Notes: generated by a model not told the origin, from the letters alone. Counted from the first letter of the stretch, positions 38,221 to 47,220 are shown. The stretch is DNA of 64,000 nucleotides from DATFVA01 sp963774455 (GCA_963774455.1 CAVZFD010000005.1:1620592-1684591); one strand, 5' to 3'. Numbers and translations: made by a program.

Positions 38221-38975
38221 CTATATCATTTTTAAATCATTCTGCGGAAGCCATCCAAGCTTGCCGTCCAACAATTTTATCCTATAGTAATTGTCGACCT
38301 TATCCTCGATTTTAACTTTTAATCCTTCATGGATCACGAATGCATCTTTGCTGTCAGGATCAGGTGAAAGTTTAGCTGTAGCCGAAGGCTGAACCACTAC
38401 CCCGTTCTTAATTTTGAACTCACGGTTATACTTAATTACCGAGATTGCGGTGGAAGCAGCAAGAAGGAACAAAACAGCAATACCGGTAAAGAAGGTTAGT
38501 CTCTGATAATCAGCACGGTCGGGTGAAGAAGTAGAAAATAATAATTCCGATTAAGAGAATATAAAAAATATAGGAAAGGTACACCCAGCCGGAAAAATGT
38601 TAATAATGCAAGAAAGCTTTCCCACCACTGAAAAATAAAAAAATCGGGAAGAGTATTTATCCTGTCGATCGTCCTGGAATTTGCAAGGGCAAGGTTATGC
38701 CTTATATCATCGTCGCCGGGCGACAGCTTAAGCGCCCTTTCATAGTTAAGTATAGCATATCCCAGGTTCCCTTTCCTGTAATAAGCATTCCCCAGGTTAT
38801 AATATAATTCAGCACTTTCGTAACCTTCGTTAAGCACTTTATTATATGCCTGTACAGCTTTATCATACTGCTGCTTCTGATAGTAATCATTACCTCTTTC
38901 CATAAAAGTCTGAGGCTGGGCTGACAGAATAGCCGGGACAAAAAGCAGAAACAGAAGAAGTTTATTACACAGCAT
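38221..38975 (-). pseudogene. batE: batE, frameshifted in its membrane segment
   Basis: BatE is a TPR protein with two membrane helices and a periplasmic SH3 domain. Here the pieces lie in different frames. The first frame gives a signal peptide, TPRs (FMERGNDYYQKQQYDKA, ESAELYYNLGNAYYRKGN, LSPGDDDIRHNLALA) and the first helix (FFIFQWWESFLALLTFFRLGVPFLY is split between helix and loop). The frame that ends at 38221 gives DRADYQRLTFFTGIAV, a helix and the SH3 domain (VVVQPSATAKLSPD, FVIHEGLKVKI, GWLPQNDL). A third frame supplies IGIIIFYFFTR in between, near 38525-38555. One or two single-base changes would restore one protein of about 250 residues. The ATG at 38975 overlaps batD by 11 bp. It is either a true inactivation or sequencing/assembly indels; an upstream ATG at 39002 is also in frame. 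Confidence 0.7.
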
Positions 38976-40806
38976 TTTTCTTAAGGGATAAAGATTTTTC
39001 AATTTCAGTTATTACATGAGAAAGTTCATTGTACATTTCGGCAACTGCCGCAGTCTCACTTTCCTTAGGTGCAAAACGTATGAACTCGCACTTATTGGCA
39101 ACGTGTTCAAATTCTTCAACCAGTTCCCTGTTGAGTCCTCTTTTCTGCAGTTCAGAGGAAGCTCTGTCCACACTAAGTTCCGATTTCGGAATATGGAACT
39201 TATCCTCAAGGTATCCGAAGAGAGCAAGTGAGATCTCTGAATAGAAAGCATCATGGTCGCTGGCATCCATCAGGGCTTTTGCTTTTTTCAGTCTCAGCCT
39301 GGCAACCTTCTGAGCCCGCTGGTAGCGCATAAGCTGTACATTGCCGGCAAGCCTATCTTCTCTCTTTTTCCAAACCACAAGTCCCAATCCCAGGATAAAA
39401 GGAAATCCCACTGCAGCCCAGAAACCAAAGCGGCTGAGTATGAAATTCCCTGACCTGTGAAGAGATTCGACGTCAGTCTTAATATAACGTATATCCTCAC
39501 CAAGCATTTTTACATCTTCTTTACCAGCATATTCCTGCGAATTGGCGCCAGTTCCCTGTTCCACATTAAGGGAATACGCAGGGGTACTAAGGGTGACATA
39601 CGATTTTTTGTTTATATCGAAATAAGAAAACTTAACAGGCGGAATTTCTTTCTTTCCTGCATCGCGGGGAACAACGAGATACTCGGCCGTTTTTTTACCC
39701 GAAATTTTTGTAGTCCTGTTCACCTGTTGATTAACCTTAGGCTCATACTGTTCGAATCCTGCCGGAAGATTAATTTTCGGCATATCGAGCAGACTAATAT
39801 TCCCCGTACCGTTTATTGTAAGTTTCAACGTTACAGGTTCATTGGTCTTTATCGTTCTTTTATCAACCTGTGAATCCATAGAGAAACTACCCACAGCACC
39901 ATTAAACGAATCGGGCACATCGGAAGAAGGCAGAGGTCTGACATTTATTTTAAGCGAGTTCGATTTAGCTGTAAAGTCGATTGTCTGTCCCATCCCAAAG
40001 AAAGGATCATTAAAGAAATCATCGAAGACGTTATTACTTTGTCTTTTTTTCTGAATCTGTACAGGTACATCGAGCTCAAAAGGAGTAACATTAAGATCTC
40101 CGGTCTGCGTCGGGAAAAGAGCGACCTTCTTAAGTACGCCCACCCTGTACTTCTTTCCCTGGTAGGTTTCTGTCGTAAAGGAGATATTACCTGAAGTTTC
40201 CAATTCCTCTGCCCAGAAACCGGGATACTGCGGGAGTTTACTTATAGACATCTGGGAAGCGATACTCAGTCTTGTATACAACTTGTATGTTACGGTAACT
40301 TGTTCTCCCATAAACGCCTGCTGCCTGTCGGCAGTCGCCCTTACAAAAACGTTCTGCGCTATTTCATCGTTACTGACTCCCGAGGAATTCTGATTAGTGT
40401 TCTGCTGCGTTCCGGAACCGGATGAACCTTTTTCAACCTGTATAGTTATAGGATCGGTTTTATACGGATTACCTTTATACCTGATGGAGGCGCTGCCGAT
40501 GGTGTACTTTCCTAAATTTTTCGGCTGAAGGTAAAACGAATAAGAAAGTGATGCCGAAACCGAACCGTTGATGATCTGCATACTGGTCGACTGGTTAGGG
40601 CCGCTTAACACCATGAAGCCAGCAAAATCAGGAGAACTAAAACCGCTGAGACTATTAACATCTGTCCCTTTGAAAGTGAAACTAACCTGGAAACGGTCAC
40701 TCAGTCCTACCGTAGTATTATCCACCGAGGCAGAAAACGACTGAGCCATGACAGCCGAAGGGATCAAAAGCAAAGTCAAGAATATGTATGATAAATATTT
40801 ATTCAT
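38965..40806 (-). CDS. batD: BatD family protein (aerotolerance)
   Basis: A 613-residue exported membrane protein. A signal peptide (to VMAQS near 22) is followed by three or four Ig-like beta domains (FSASVDNTTVGLSDRFQVSFTF is the conserved opening, given here only as its start and end: FSASVDNT and VSFTF), then VPVQIQKKR, and one transmembrane helix near 460-480 before a cytoplasmic helical tail of about 130 residues. BatD is thought to bind the VWA proteins BatA and BatB at the inner membrane. It lies 11 bp after batC and overlaps batE. Confidence 0.92.
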   Translation of the reverse strand: MNKYLSYIFLTLLLIPSAVMAQSFSASVDNTTVGLSDRFQVSFTFKGTDVNSLSGFSSPDFAGFMVLSGPNQSTSMQIINGSVSASLSYSFYLQPKNLGKYTIGSASIRYKGNPYKTDPITIQVEKGSSGSGTQQNTNQNSSGVSNDEIAQNVFVRATADRQQAFMGEQVTVTYKLYTRLSIASQMSISKLPQYPGFWAEELETSGNISFTTETYQGKKYRVGVLKKVALFPTQTGDLNVTPFELDVPVQIQKKRQSNNVFDDFFNDPFFGMGQTIDFTAKSNSLKINVRPLPSSDVPDSFNGAVGSFSMDSQVDKRTIKTNEPVTLKLTINGTGNISLLDMPKINLPAGFEQYEPKVNQQVNRTTKISGKKTAEYLVVPRDAGKKEIPPVKFSYFDINKKSYVTLSTPAYSLNVEQGTGANSQEYAGKEDVKMLGEDIRYIKTDVESLHRSGNFILSRFGFWAAVGFPFILGLGLVVWKKREDRLAGNVQLMRYQRAQKVARLRLKKAKALMDASDHDAFYSEISLALFGYLEDKFHIPKSELSVDRASSELQKRGLNRELVEEFEHVANKCEFIRFAPKESETAAVAEMYNELSHVITEIEKSLSLKKNAV

Positions 40807-40817
40807 TTCAAATAGAA

Positions 40818-41573
40818 TTACCAGTCTTTATCCGTCTTTATCGGGGTGCCTTTCTGTTTCCTTAATTTCTTTTGCAGAGCCTTTTCATTATTTTTCAGTG
40901 CCTCAAGTATCCTTTCAGCTTCTTTTTTTGATATCTTATTCTGCTGCTGCTTCTGCTGAGTTGCATCCTGTTTAGCTTCCTGGTTTTTCTGATCCTGCGG
41001 GTTCTGCTGGTTCTGCTTGTTCTGTTGATCCTTTTTCTTCTGATCTTTATTCTGCTGGTCCTTATCCTTATCCTGATCCTTGTTCTGGTCTTTATTCTGC
41101 TGGTTCTTATCCTTGTTCTGTTTCTGCTGGTTCTTCTGGTTTTTCAACAAATCAAGGGCATATGACAAATTATACTTTGTTTCCTCATCATTTGGATTAA
41201 GCTTCAGAGAATTTTTATAAGCTTCAATACTCTCCTTAATCTGCTTCGATTTAAGAAGAGAGTTACCGATATTATGATAGACTTTAGCTTTTTCTTCTTT
41301 TGTTTTCGCCTGAGAGAGAGCAGCCTTATAAGTATTTAGTGCTTCATCATACCTCTGCTGCTGATAATATGCATCACCCAGGTTAAAGTTAGTAATAAAA
41401 TTCTGCGGTTCTTCATCAAGTCCCTTTTTAAAGTTTACCTCAGCATCGGCAAAATTTTTGTTTTTATACTTATCCACGCCGGTATTATTCAGACTGCGGA
41501 GACTTTGCGCCTGCAGCACACTCATTGCTGAGATAGCAATGATAAAGCTTAATATTAAATTCATATACTTCAT
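40818..41573 (-). CDS. batC: BatC-like TPR protein with a Lys/Gln/Asp/Asn-rich tail
   Basis: A 251-residue exported protein. After a signal peptide (1-23, ending LQAQ) come about three TPRs (NNTGVDKYKNKNFADAEV, FNLGDAYYQQQRYDEAL, HNIGNSLLKSKQIKES). Residues about 145-215 consist almost only of K, N, Q and D in near-repeats such as KNQQNKDQNKDQ, and a basic helix (KEAERILEALKNNEKAL) ends the protein. In BatABCDE clusters this position belongs to the TPR protein BatC. It lies 2 bp after batB. Confidence 0.85.
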   Translation of the reverse strand: MKYMNLILSFIIAISAMSVLQAQSLRSLNNTGVDKYKNKNFADAEVNFKKGLDEEPQNFITNFNLGDAYYQQQRYDEALNTYKAALSQAKTKEEKAKVYHNIGNSLLKSKQIKESIEAYKNSLKLNPNDEETKYNLSYALDLLKNQKNQQKQNKDKNQQNKDQNKDQDKDKDQQNKDQKKKDQQNKQNQQNPQDQKNQEAKQDATQQKQQQNKISKKEAERILEALKNNEKALQKKLRKQKGTPIKTDKDW

Positions 41574-41575
41574 TC

Positions 41576-42643
41576 TTACACCTTCTGCTCTATTCCTAAT
41601 TTCCTGTTAAGCCTGTCAAAAAGCAGCGATCTTCTATCGGAAATAAAAAATTCCAGCACCAGCAGAATAATCGCCGGAGCCAAAAAATAGTAAAACCTAT
41701 CCTCGTAATCAGTAACTTTCCTGACTCCAAATTCACTTTTCTCCAACGATGATAGATCGCTGTATATCCTGTCGAGGTAATCATCATAAGTTGCTGCCTG
41801 GAAATACTTCCCGTCGCCTGCCGAGGCAATTTGTTTCAAAGTAGTATCATCCAGCTTAGTAAGAACTATATTTCCGCTCTCATCCTTTTTGTAGTCGACC
41901 TGCTGTCCCTGCGCATTATATACAGGAATAGGGGCCCCGGTAAGGGATCCAAGTCCTATCGTATAAATCTTTATAGTTTTATCCTTCGCTCCTTCAACCG
42001 CCTGCATTATATCGCCTTCATGGTCCTCGCCATCGGTAATGATCACTATAACCTTCTGTGTACTGGTTTTGTAATCAAACGATTTAACGGCAAGGTTGAT
42101 TGCTGAAGCTATTGCCGTACCCTGCTGGGGCACCGAATTAACATCCACAGCCGAAAGAAAAAGATTAGCGGCAGAATAATCAGTTGTAAGAGGAAACTGA
42201 ACATAAGCGTCGCCGGCAAAGATGATCAATCCAATCCTATCCCCTCTCAACTTATTTATGAGGTTAGATATCTGGTACTTCGCCTGGTCGAGTCTATCGG
42301 GTTTAATATCCTGCGCCAGCATACTGCGCGAAACATCAAGAGCGATAAAGACATCAATGCCTGTCTGTTTCACCTCCTGGACCCTGGTGCCGACCTGCGG
42401 ATTAGCGGCAGCAAAGATCAGCAGAACAAGGGCAAAGAGAACCAGTCCGATCTTGAACCAGTTTTTAAGCATGCTGAAATCGGGAAACAGCACCCGGTGA
42501 AGTTTCCTGTCGGCAAATCTCTCAAGCAGCTTTTTACGGTTCCGGTTCAGGTACCAGAAAAGCAGCACCAGTACGGGAATCGCATAAAGCGCGTTTAAAT
42601 ATTCAGAATGTGCAAAACGAAACATATACTTAGCAATTAACAA
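41576..42643 (-). CDS. batB: BatB, VWA-domain membrane protein
   Basis: A 355-residue protein with two N-terminal helices (15-32, 62-80), a von Willebrand A domain with the MIDAS motif ALDVSRSM (Asp103, Ser105, Ser107) and TDGEDHEGD, and a C-terminal helix near 318-335. Bat VWA proteins form a membrane complex linked to oxygen and envelope stress. It begins 92 bp after batA, across the short TTTAACC repeat. Confidence 0.93.
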   Translation of the reverse strand: MLIAKYMFRFAHSEYLNALYAIPVLVLLFWYLNRNRKKLLERFADRKLHRVLFPDFSMLKNWFKIGLVLFALVLLIFAAANPQVGTRVQEVKQTGIDVFIALDVSRSMLAQDIKPDRLDQAKYQISNLINKLRGDRIGLIIFAGDAYVQFPLTTDYSAANLFLSAVDVNSVPQQGTAIASAINLAVKSFDYKTSTQKVIVIITDGEDHEGDIMQAVEGAKDKTIKIYTIGLGSLTGAPIPVYNAQGQQVDYKKDESGNIVLTKLDDTTLKQIASAGDGKYFQAATYDDYLDRIYSDLSSLEKSEFGVRKVTDYEDRFYYFLAPAIILLVLEFFISDRRSLLFDRLNRKLGIEQKV

Positions 42644-42664
42644 TTAAAAATTAAAAATTAAGAA

Positions 42665-42735
42665 TTTAACCATTTAGCCAGTCAAACCATTTAACCATTC
42701 AGCCATTTAACCATTTAACCATTTAACCAATTAAA
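42665..42735. repeat. short tandem repeat of CATTTAAC in the batA-batB gap
   Basis: On the + strand the unit ATTTAACC recurs about seven times with a few substitutions (TTAGCCA, TTCAGCC), the last three copies being perfect. It follows an AATTAAAAATTAAAA stretch at 42636-42664. It fills almost the whole gap between two genes that must be cotranscribed. Confidence 0.75.
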
Positions 42736-43731
42736 TTATGGGATCTTTCTTAAGACTGTGCGTGACAGCGATACCTCAAGGAATAGAAGGAAGATACCGC
42801 CGCCAAGCCAGCCATAAAACAATTCCTTTGCATTTCTATAAGATGTAATTTCAACTCTTGTCTTCTCAAGCTTATCAATTCTATTATAAATATCTTCCAG
42901 GGTCCTGTTATCGGTCGCCCTGAAGTACTGGCCGTCAGTTATCGATGCAATTTTCTGCAGCACAGCCTCGTCAATTTCCACCGGCGCCATCTGGTACCTG
43001 ATGCCGAATGGTGTCTGCACCGGGAAAGGAGCATTCCCGCGGGTTCCCACACCGATCGTATATATTCTAATCCCGAAGGTCTTCGCAATTTCAGCAGCAG
43101 ACACAGGATCCACTTCACCGGCATTATTCACACCGTCTGTCAGCAGGATTATAATCTTGCTTTTAGCATTACTATCTTTCAGTCTGTTAACTCCATTAGC
43201 TATTGCATTCCCTATCGCGGTTCCATCCTCTATCATTCCGCTTTTAATCTGACCAAGCAGATTTCCAAGAACAGGATAATCAACAGTCAAAGGACACTGT
43301 GTGAACGCATCTCTTGCGAAAATCACAAGTCCGATCCTATCTGAAGTACGGCCTTTAATAAAATCAGCAATTACATTTTTAGCTGCCTCAAGCCTGTTTG
43401 GCTTCAAATCCTCTGCGAGCATACTGCCCGAAATATCAAGAACCATGGCTATATCGATTCCCTCCGTATAAATATTTTCACCGGAGGAGAAAGTCTGGGG
43501 ACGGGCAAGCGCAACGATAAAAAGAGCGACCGCCAGGAGTCTGAGTATAAACGGCAGATGCCTCACTCTCTCCTTAAACGTAGGGGCGAAGCCTTTAAGA
43601 AATCCCAGGGAGGAATATTTAACCGAAGGCTGACGTTTCAGGCCTTTCCAGAAATACCATGCAGCCATGACCGGCACAATGATCAATGCGAATAAGATCC
43701 AGGGATATGCGAATGTTATATCATTGAACAT
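42736..43731 (-). CDS. batA: BatA, VWA-domain membrane protein
   Basis: A 331-residue paralogue of BatB: helices at about 8-26 and 58-78, then a VWA domain with MIDAS motif VLDISGSM (Asp99, Ser101, Ser103), the Thr in QCPLTVDYP, and TDGVNNAGE, then a C-terminal helix near 308-322. Its start overlaps the end of the preceding BatD-like gene by 11 bp. Confidence 0.93.
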   Translation of the reverse strand: MFNDITFAYPWILFALIIVPVMAAWYFWKGLKRQPSVKYSSLGFLKGFAPTFKERVRHLPFILRLLAVALFIVALARPQTFSSGENIYTEGIDIAMVLDISGSMLAEDLKPNRLEAAKNVIADFIKGRTSDRIGLVIFARDAFTQCPLTVDYPVLGNLLGQIKSGMIEDGTAIGNAIANGVNRLKDSNAKSKIIILLTDGVNNAGEVDPVSAAEIAKTFGIRIYTIGVGTRGNAPFPVQTPFGIRYQMAPVEIDEAVLQKIASITDGQYFRATDNRTLEDIYNRIDKLEKTRVEITSYRNAKELFYGWLGGGIFLLFLEVSLSRTVLRKIP

Positions 43732-44671
43732 CTTCAGTCACCGTAACTATTTCATCCGAACCGGACTTCGTTTTCTGTATTATATCCGCGGCCTGTTTCA
43801 TCATCTCCTCATTAACAGATGCCATCGGCTGATATTTAGCAAATTTCACCAGGTCGGCATTGCTTAAAAAGTTTTCCGTATCTGTTATTATCGAATCAGT
43901 TCCTGCTCTCTTCCGCAGTTCATCGACAGCTTCACCGGAGGTCATTTCAAGCGCAGGCAGATCAAATCTTTCTTCAAAATACTTTCTGATAATCTCCGTA
44001 ATCTCGGAATGATATTCTTTAACCATTCCCTTCTGCCACAACTGTTTTTCCCGTAAAGCCCTTAAAGATCTTAATGCTGCAATATGTGCAGGAACTTTAA
44101 TTATCACCTTCTCAGGAACATAGCCGGCTTTTCTTTCCTGGTATTTCCGATAAGCATAGTAGGCGGCACCAAGTATAATTAGTCCAACCACCACCCACAA
44201 AGCGATCCACTTCCAGTCGAGCGGAATCTTCAGAGGATCCTTTACATCCTTTATTTCACCTGCAGGATTAACTTTTAAGGGGCGAACAGTAAAAAATACT
44301 TCGGCGGTAGTCAGCACCTTTTCAGCCGTATCACCCTTAGCCTTGTAGAAAACAGGGACAGGCGGAACAGTCACATCCGAGGAATCATACTTTGAAAAAG
44401 TATAGCTGTAAGTTATAACCTGTTTACCTCCGGTTTCCTCTTTTTGAGGAGGCTGCTGGCTGATAAGTTCCATACCGGCGAGAGTATCGCTAACGGCGGG
44501 GCCGTCAACCGTTAGTCCCTGCCGGGCCTTCACCTGTATCGTATAATGGATATAATCGCCGATCTGATAAGCGCTGGTATCAGTCGAAGCCTGAACAGAA
44601 ATATTCTGAGCAGAAGAAAATCCTGCCAGCGCACAGATAACTATCAGGAGATTAAAAAATCTATTTACCAT
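43721..44671 (-). CDS. BatD/DUF4381-like membrane protein of the Bat cluster
   Basis: A 316-residue protein with a signal peptide (1-21, ending FSSAQ), a beta-rich exoplasmic domain (22 to about 145, VQASTDTSAYQIGDYIHYTI), one transmembrane helix near 155-172 (WIALWVVVGLIILGAAYYAY) and a cytoplasmic helical domain (PAHIAALRSLRALREKQLW, YFEERFDLPALEMTSGEAVDEL). The cytoplasmic part matches that of BatD and of DUF4381 proteins found in MoxR/DUF58/VWA clusters. It overlaps DUF58 by 7 bp and batA by 11 bp. Confidence 0.8.
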   Translation of the reverse strand: MVNRFFNLLIVICALAGFSSAQNISVQASTDTSAYQIGDYIHYTIQVKARQGLTVDGPAVSDTLAGMELISQQPPQKEETGGKQVITYSYTFSKYDSSDVTVPPVPVFYKAKGDTAEKVLTTAEVFFTVRPLKVNPAGEIKDVKDPLKIPLDWKWIALWVVVGLIILGAAYYAYRKYQERKAGYVPEKVIIKVPAHIAALRSLRALREKQLWQKGMVKEYHSEITEIIRKYFEERFDLPALEMTSGEAVDELRKRAGTDSIITDTENFLSNADLVKFAKYQPMASVNEEMMKQAADIIQKTKSGSDEIVTVTEDVQ

Positions 44672-45540
44672 CTTCTTTCACGTAATCTGAAGAAATGAAC
44701 AAGAGGTTTTACGTAATCGTCGCCCGTCTGCACCTCGATGCTATCGAGCCGGCTTGAAATAAACAGCGATTTTCTCTGCCGTATCATATTAGATCTTACT
44801 TCTTTCAGTCTTTTCTGAACCTTTGTACTGCTGGTATCCACCCAACGTTCCTCACCCGTTTCCGCGTCCGTTAATTTTACAAGTCCCATTGAAGGTATCT
44901 CACTCTCACGCTTATCATTCAGCACCACACCGATGAGGTCGTGTTTCTTCCCGATAATGCGGAGAATCTTTTCATAACCCGAATCCATAAAATCCGAAAG
45001 CAGAAAGACAATACTTCTTTTTTTGATAGTGCTGTTCAGGTATTCGAGGGCGGCTTTCAGGTTAGTAGATTTACCCTCAGGTTCAAACGAAAGAACCTCG
45101 CGAATGATTCGAAGGACGTGGCTGCGACCTTTACGGGGCGGAACGAATTTTTCGATCTTATCGGTGAACAAGATCAAGCCGACCTTATCATTATTCTTTA
45201 AAGCAGAAAAAGCAAGAATAGCGCTCAACTCGGCAGCGACCTGTTGTTTAGTCTTCTCAACCGTCCCGAAGATGAGAGAACCGCTTAAGTCTACCATGAG
45301 CATCACCGTAAGCTCACGTTCCTCTTCGAAGATTTTGATAAAAGGATGGCCGAACCTTGCAGTAACATTCCAGTCGATATTCCTTATATCATCGCCGAAC
45401 TGGTACTCGCGCACCTCAGAGAACTCCATTCCCCGGCCTTTGAACACAGAGTGGTATTCACCGGAGAAGACCTGGTTCACCAGACCCTTCGTCCTTATTT
45501 CAATCTGCCTTACTTGTTTAATTAACTCTTTTGTCAGCAC
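44665..45540 (-). CDS. DUF58 domain protein (MoxR-associated VWA-like)
   Basis: A 291-residue cytoplasmic protein. The DUF58 signature is GRGMEFSEVREYQFGDDIRNIDW, with WNVTARFGHPFIKIFEEERELTV after it; the downstream VDLSGSLIFG resembles a VWA MIDAS. Such proteins are partners of MoxR ATPases. The start is GTG at 45540. The only Shine-Dalgarno-like purine runs before it belong to the long AG-rich repeat upstream, so the repeat may set translation of this gene. Confidence 0.92.
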   Translation of the reverse strand: MLTKELIKQVRQIEIRTKGLVNQVFSGEYHSVFKGRGMEFSEVREYQFGDDIRNIDWNVTARFGHPFIKIFEEERELTVMLMVDLSGSLIFGTVEKTKQQVAAELSAILAFSALKNNDKVGLILFTDKIEKFVPPRKGRSHVLRIIREVLSFEPEGKSTNLKAALEYLNSTIKKRSIVFLLSDFMDSGYEKILRIIGKKHDLIGVVLNDKRESEIPSMGLVKLTDAETGEERWVDTSSTKVQKRLKEVRSNMIRQRKSLFISSRLDSIEVQTGDDYVKPLVHFFRLRERRW

Positions 45541-45818
45541 TTTTTACTTTTTCCTTTTACTTTTCCTTGTCTTCCTCTTCCTTTTTACTTTTTCCTTTTC
45601 CTCACTTTTTACTTTTTCCTTTTCCTCACTTTTTACTTTTTCCTTTTCCTCACTTTTTACTTTTTACTTTTTACTTTTTCCTTGTCTTCCTCTTCCTTTT
45701 TACTTTTTCCTTTTCCTCACTTTTTACTTTTTACTTTTTACTTTTTACTTTTTCCTTGTCTTCCTCTTTCTTTTTCCTTCTTCCTCACTTTTTCCTTTTT
45801 ACTTTTTACTTTTTACTT
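45541..45818. repeat. long polypyrimidine/polypurine tandem repeat between moxR and the DUF58 gene
   Basis: About 280 bases of the + strand are almost only C and T with scattered A, built from ACTTTTT and CCTTTT words. A 24-base unit beginning CTCACTTTTT occurs in tandem at 45601, 45625 and 45649, and a longer block with CCTTGTCTTCCTC recurs near 45564, 45681 and 45754. On the transcribed (minus) strand it is an A/G tract with many AAGGAAAA words. Open frames across it are compositional artefacts. Confidence 0.85.
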
Positions 45819-45820
45819 GA

Positions 45821-46804
45821 TCACGGCACTTCGATTTTATTCAATATTTCCTGAATAATATATTCCGAAGTAATCTCCTCAGCCTCCGCCTCATACGTAA
45901 CCGCCACCCTATGTCGCAGAACGTCCTGGCAAATCGCGCGAACATCCTCAGGAATCACGTAGCCTCTTCTTTTAATAAAGGCCATGGCCTTCGCACCGAG
46001 AGCAAGGTTAATGGAAGCACGCGGGGAGCCGCCGTATGCAATAAGCTCAGTAAGATTATTCAATCCGAATTCTTTAGGAGAACGCGTTGCAAAGACGATA
46101 TCGAGTATATATTTCTCGATCTTTTCATCAACGTACACATCGTGCACCAGGGTTCTTGCTTTAAGAATTTCATCAATAGAAATAACCGGATTTATCTTAT
46201 CCTCAACGAAGTTTACATTATTGCGCATAATCTTTATTTCCTCATCGCGGGAAGGATAAGTTATTTTCACTTTCAGCATGAAACGGTCGACCTGCGCTTC
46301 CGGCAGAGGGTATGTTCCCTCCTGTTCAATGGGGTTCTGGGTAGCCAGCACGAGGAAAGGCTCCTCGAGGTAGAAAGTCTCCTCGCCAATAGTAACCTGG
46401 CGCTCCTGCATTGCCTCGAGGAGAGCGCTCTGCACTTTAGCAGGCGCACGGTTAATCTCATCAGCAAGGATGAAGTTAGCAAAGAGAGGGCCTTTACGGA
46501 TAAAAAAGTTCCCTTCCTTCTGGTTATAGATCATTGTTCCGACAAGGTCGGCCGGCAGCAAGTCGGGCGTAAACTGAATCCGCTGAAACTTTGCCTTCAT
46601 TGCGGCGGAAAGCGATTTAATAGCGAGAGTTTTCGCAAGACCCGGCACACCCTCAAGCAGAATATGGCCATTACCGAGCAGGCCGACTATCAGTCTCTCG
46701 ACCATGGCCTTTTGACCCACGATCACCTTACCGATCTCGCCGGTAAGCAGATCAATAAAAGCGCTTTCATGTTTAATTTTCTCATTAAGAGCAGAAATAT
46801 CCAA
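45821..46804 (-). CDS. MoxR family AAA+ ATPase
   Basis: A 327-residue ATPase that acts as a chaperone for VWA-domain complexes. Walker A is GVPGLAKT (52-59), Walker B FILADEINRAPAK, sensor and arginine regions are QNPIEQEGTYPLPEAQVDRF and SPRASINL. It is the first gene of the Bat cluster on the minus strand. Unlike the other members it is separated from the next gene by the 280-bp repeat. Confidence 0.96.
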   Translation of the reverse strand: MDISALNEKIKHESAFIDLLTGEIGKVIVGQKAMVERLIVGLLGNGHILLEGVPGLAKTLAIKSLSAAMKAKFQRIQFTPDLLPADLVGTMIYNQKEGNFFIRKGPLFANFILADEINRAPAKVQSALLEAMQERQVTIGEETFYLEEPFLVLATQNPIEQEGTYPLPEAQVDRFMLKVKITYPSRDEEIKIMRNNVNFVEDKINPVISIDEILKARTLVHDVYVDEKIEKYILDIVFATRSPKEFGLNNLTELIAYGGSPRASINLALGAKAMAFIKRRGYVIPEDVRAICQDVLRHRVAVTYEAEAEEITSEYIIQEILNKIEVP

Positions 46805-47019
46805 GATTTACCTCATCATTTTGTGAGTTATCGTTTAAAATAAAAATAGATTAGCAAAATACACCAAATACCCGGTAGTCAGATTAGACGGTCTCAAACA
46901 TAAAAATGTTGCATTTCTTTTGCAAAAAAGTAGGCTACGGGAAAAATTTTGGTATGAATCGGCACAATACAATTTCAAACAACCGCAGATGTTTATGTTC
47001 TCTCCACCAGCAATAGACA
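46805..47019. other. AT-rich stretch upstream of moxR
   Basis: No gene is supported. The part next to 46804 must contain the promoter of the Bat operon, but I see no clear box. A weak inverted pair TTGCATTTCTTTTGCAA lies at 46910-46926. Confidence 0.3.
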
Positions 47020-47190
47020 TTAATCAATTTTAAGATGTTTGCCTTCTTCTGATTTGTAAAATGCATTGTGGGCATCTAAGTAGTTATATAAATCATCCTA
47101 ATTTTCAAAGTTGAGATTATCACTAAACTGATTTGCCTTTGTGAGCATTTCAACATAAGGAGTCAGGAAGTACATTGAGCACTTAATATA
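47020..47190 (-). pseudogene. possible 3' remnant of a protein gene
   Basis: On the minus strand a frame of about 55 codons reads like a real protein end (MYFLTPYVEMLTKANQFSD, then DDLYNYLDAHNAFYKSEEG) and finishes with KHLKID and TAA at 47020-47022. It is interrupted by one TAG and has no start. The amino acid make-up is protein-like, with many acidic and aromatic residues and no simple repeats. I do not recognise the family. It may be a decayed gene tail; chance cannot be excluded. Confidence 0.3.
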
Positions 47191-47192
47191 AA

Positions 47193-47220
47193 AAATCCGG
47201 CGAAATTAATCACCGGATTT
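47193..47220 (-). terminator. rho-independent terminator after the propeller gene
   Basis: AAATCCGG and CCGGATTT form an 8-bp stem around a 12-base loop, with a T-run on the minus strand. It lies 43 bp past the gene stop at 47263. Confidence 0.8.

Noticed and set aside
40818..41573. K/Q/N/D-rich tail of BatC as a prion-like or phage tail protein
   Set aside because: The signal peptide, TPRs and position in the Bat cluster explain the gene; the tail is only a low-complexity linker.
45531..45854. Two + strand frames rich in FSSLFTF-type repeats
   Set aside because: They arise from the pyrimidine-rich tandem repeat, lack any family pattern and run antisense to the moxR-DUF58 operon.
45911..46843. 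Long + strand frame of about 310 codons opposite moxR
   Set aside because: It is the antisense shadow of a clear MoxR ATPase and shows no recognisable domain or start signal.
46835..47020. Minus strand frame of 61 codons upstream of moxR
   Set aside because: Composition is not protein-like (many Cys and Leu in an AT-rich gap), with no Shine-Dalgarno and no family match by eye.
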